NCBI RefSeq assembly: GCF_018403265.1
Contig: NZ_BOSI01000003.1
Span: forward strand, 434,001 to 498,000
Length of the DNA stretch: 64,000 bases
Direction: 5' to 3'
Source of the DNA: Paenibacillus sp. J31TS4
Lineage (GTDB): Bacteria; Bacillota; Bacilli; Paenibacillales; NBRC-103111
Shown: positions 63,955-64,000 of the stretch, one piece after another
Layout of the letters: the number at the start of each line of letters is the position of its first letter
Numbering within the stretch: position 1 is the stretch's first letter
The notes under the pieces: model-generated
What the model was told of the DNA's origin: nothing
What the model saw: the letters and a program-made list of their open reading frames with translations, nothing else
The model's database searches: none
Position numbers and translations under genes: made by a program

Positions 63955-64000
63955 GATGGACTCTCTCCTTGCGGGGGAAGATTAGTTCAATTGGCTGGCC

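Overview
The window looks like a chromosomal segment of a high-GC, spore-forming, aerobic Gram-positive of the Paenibacillus type. The evidence is purine-rich Shine-Dalgarno sites, TTG and GTG starts, a forespore-type glucose dehydrogenase, GerPA/GerPF-like spore proteins beside an Hsp20 gene, SLH-domain surface proteins, LplB/YtcP/LipO-type sugar importers under AraC control, and many lineage-typical AraC, LacI and CitAB regulators. All functional names rest on reading the translations by eye; no database search was run.

Layout. 1-1.5 kb: a truncated Hsp20 gene divergent from four tandem small GerP-like spore proteins. 1.7-10.3 kb: an AraC regulator, a cytoplasmic sulfatase, a membrane-anchored AraC regulator and a three-gene sugar ABC importer, read as a sulfated-sugar uptake locus. 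10.4-13.2 kb: glucose 1-dehydrogenase and a GH13 alpha-glucosidase. 13.3-15.3 kb: a chemoreceptor. 15.6-30.6 kb: a nucleoside/nucleobase catabolic supercluster. Its plus-strand arm holds ribokinase, nucleoside hydrolase and a DcuC-type carrier. Its minus-strand arm is a ten-kb operon: Pot-type ABC importer, second ribokinase, asparaginase-like enzyme, M20D amidohydrolase, NCS2 permease and adenine deaminase. Both arms and the adjacent LacI regulator gene carry a near-consensus sigma-A promoter followed by a TGTAACCG-type palindrome, so one regulator probably controls all three.

30.8-35.5 kb: TauE-type permease, two GNAT-fold proteins, an ABC exporter and an acetyltransferase. 35.7-41.5 kb: a CitAB-type two-component system divergent from a TctCBA tricarboxylate transporter, with three GCGCTT-centred palindromes between them. 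41.7-44.8 kb: DUF4166/SRPBCC pair, methyltransferase, small Gly-rich protein. 44.9-52.1 kb: an SLH-anchored surface protein, a 1254-residue secreted protein with cohesin-like, FN3, long leucine-heptad and Ig-like parts, and an upstream BTAD response regulator.

52.2-61.7 kb is visibly richer in A+T, especially 57-60.5 kb. It carries LytTR-DUF3021, MarR, MscS, metallophosphoesterase and HD genes, an IS4 transposase remnant, several copies of an interspersed hairpin repeat, and a fragment matching the 3' end of tmRNA at 60.3 kb. This fits an accessory region built by integration and decay. 61.7-64 kb returns to higher GC with an MFS exporter and an AraC regulator.
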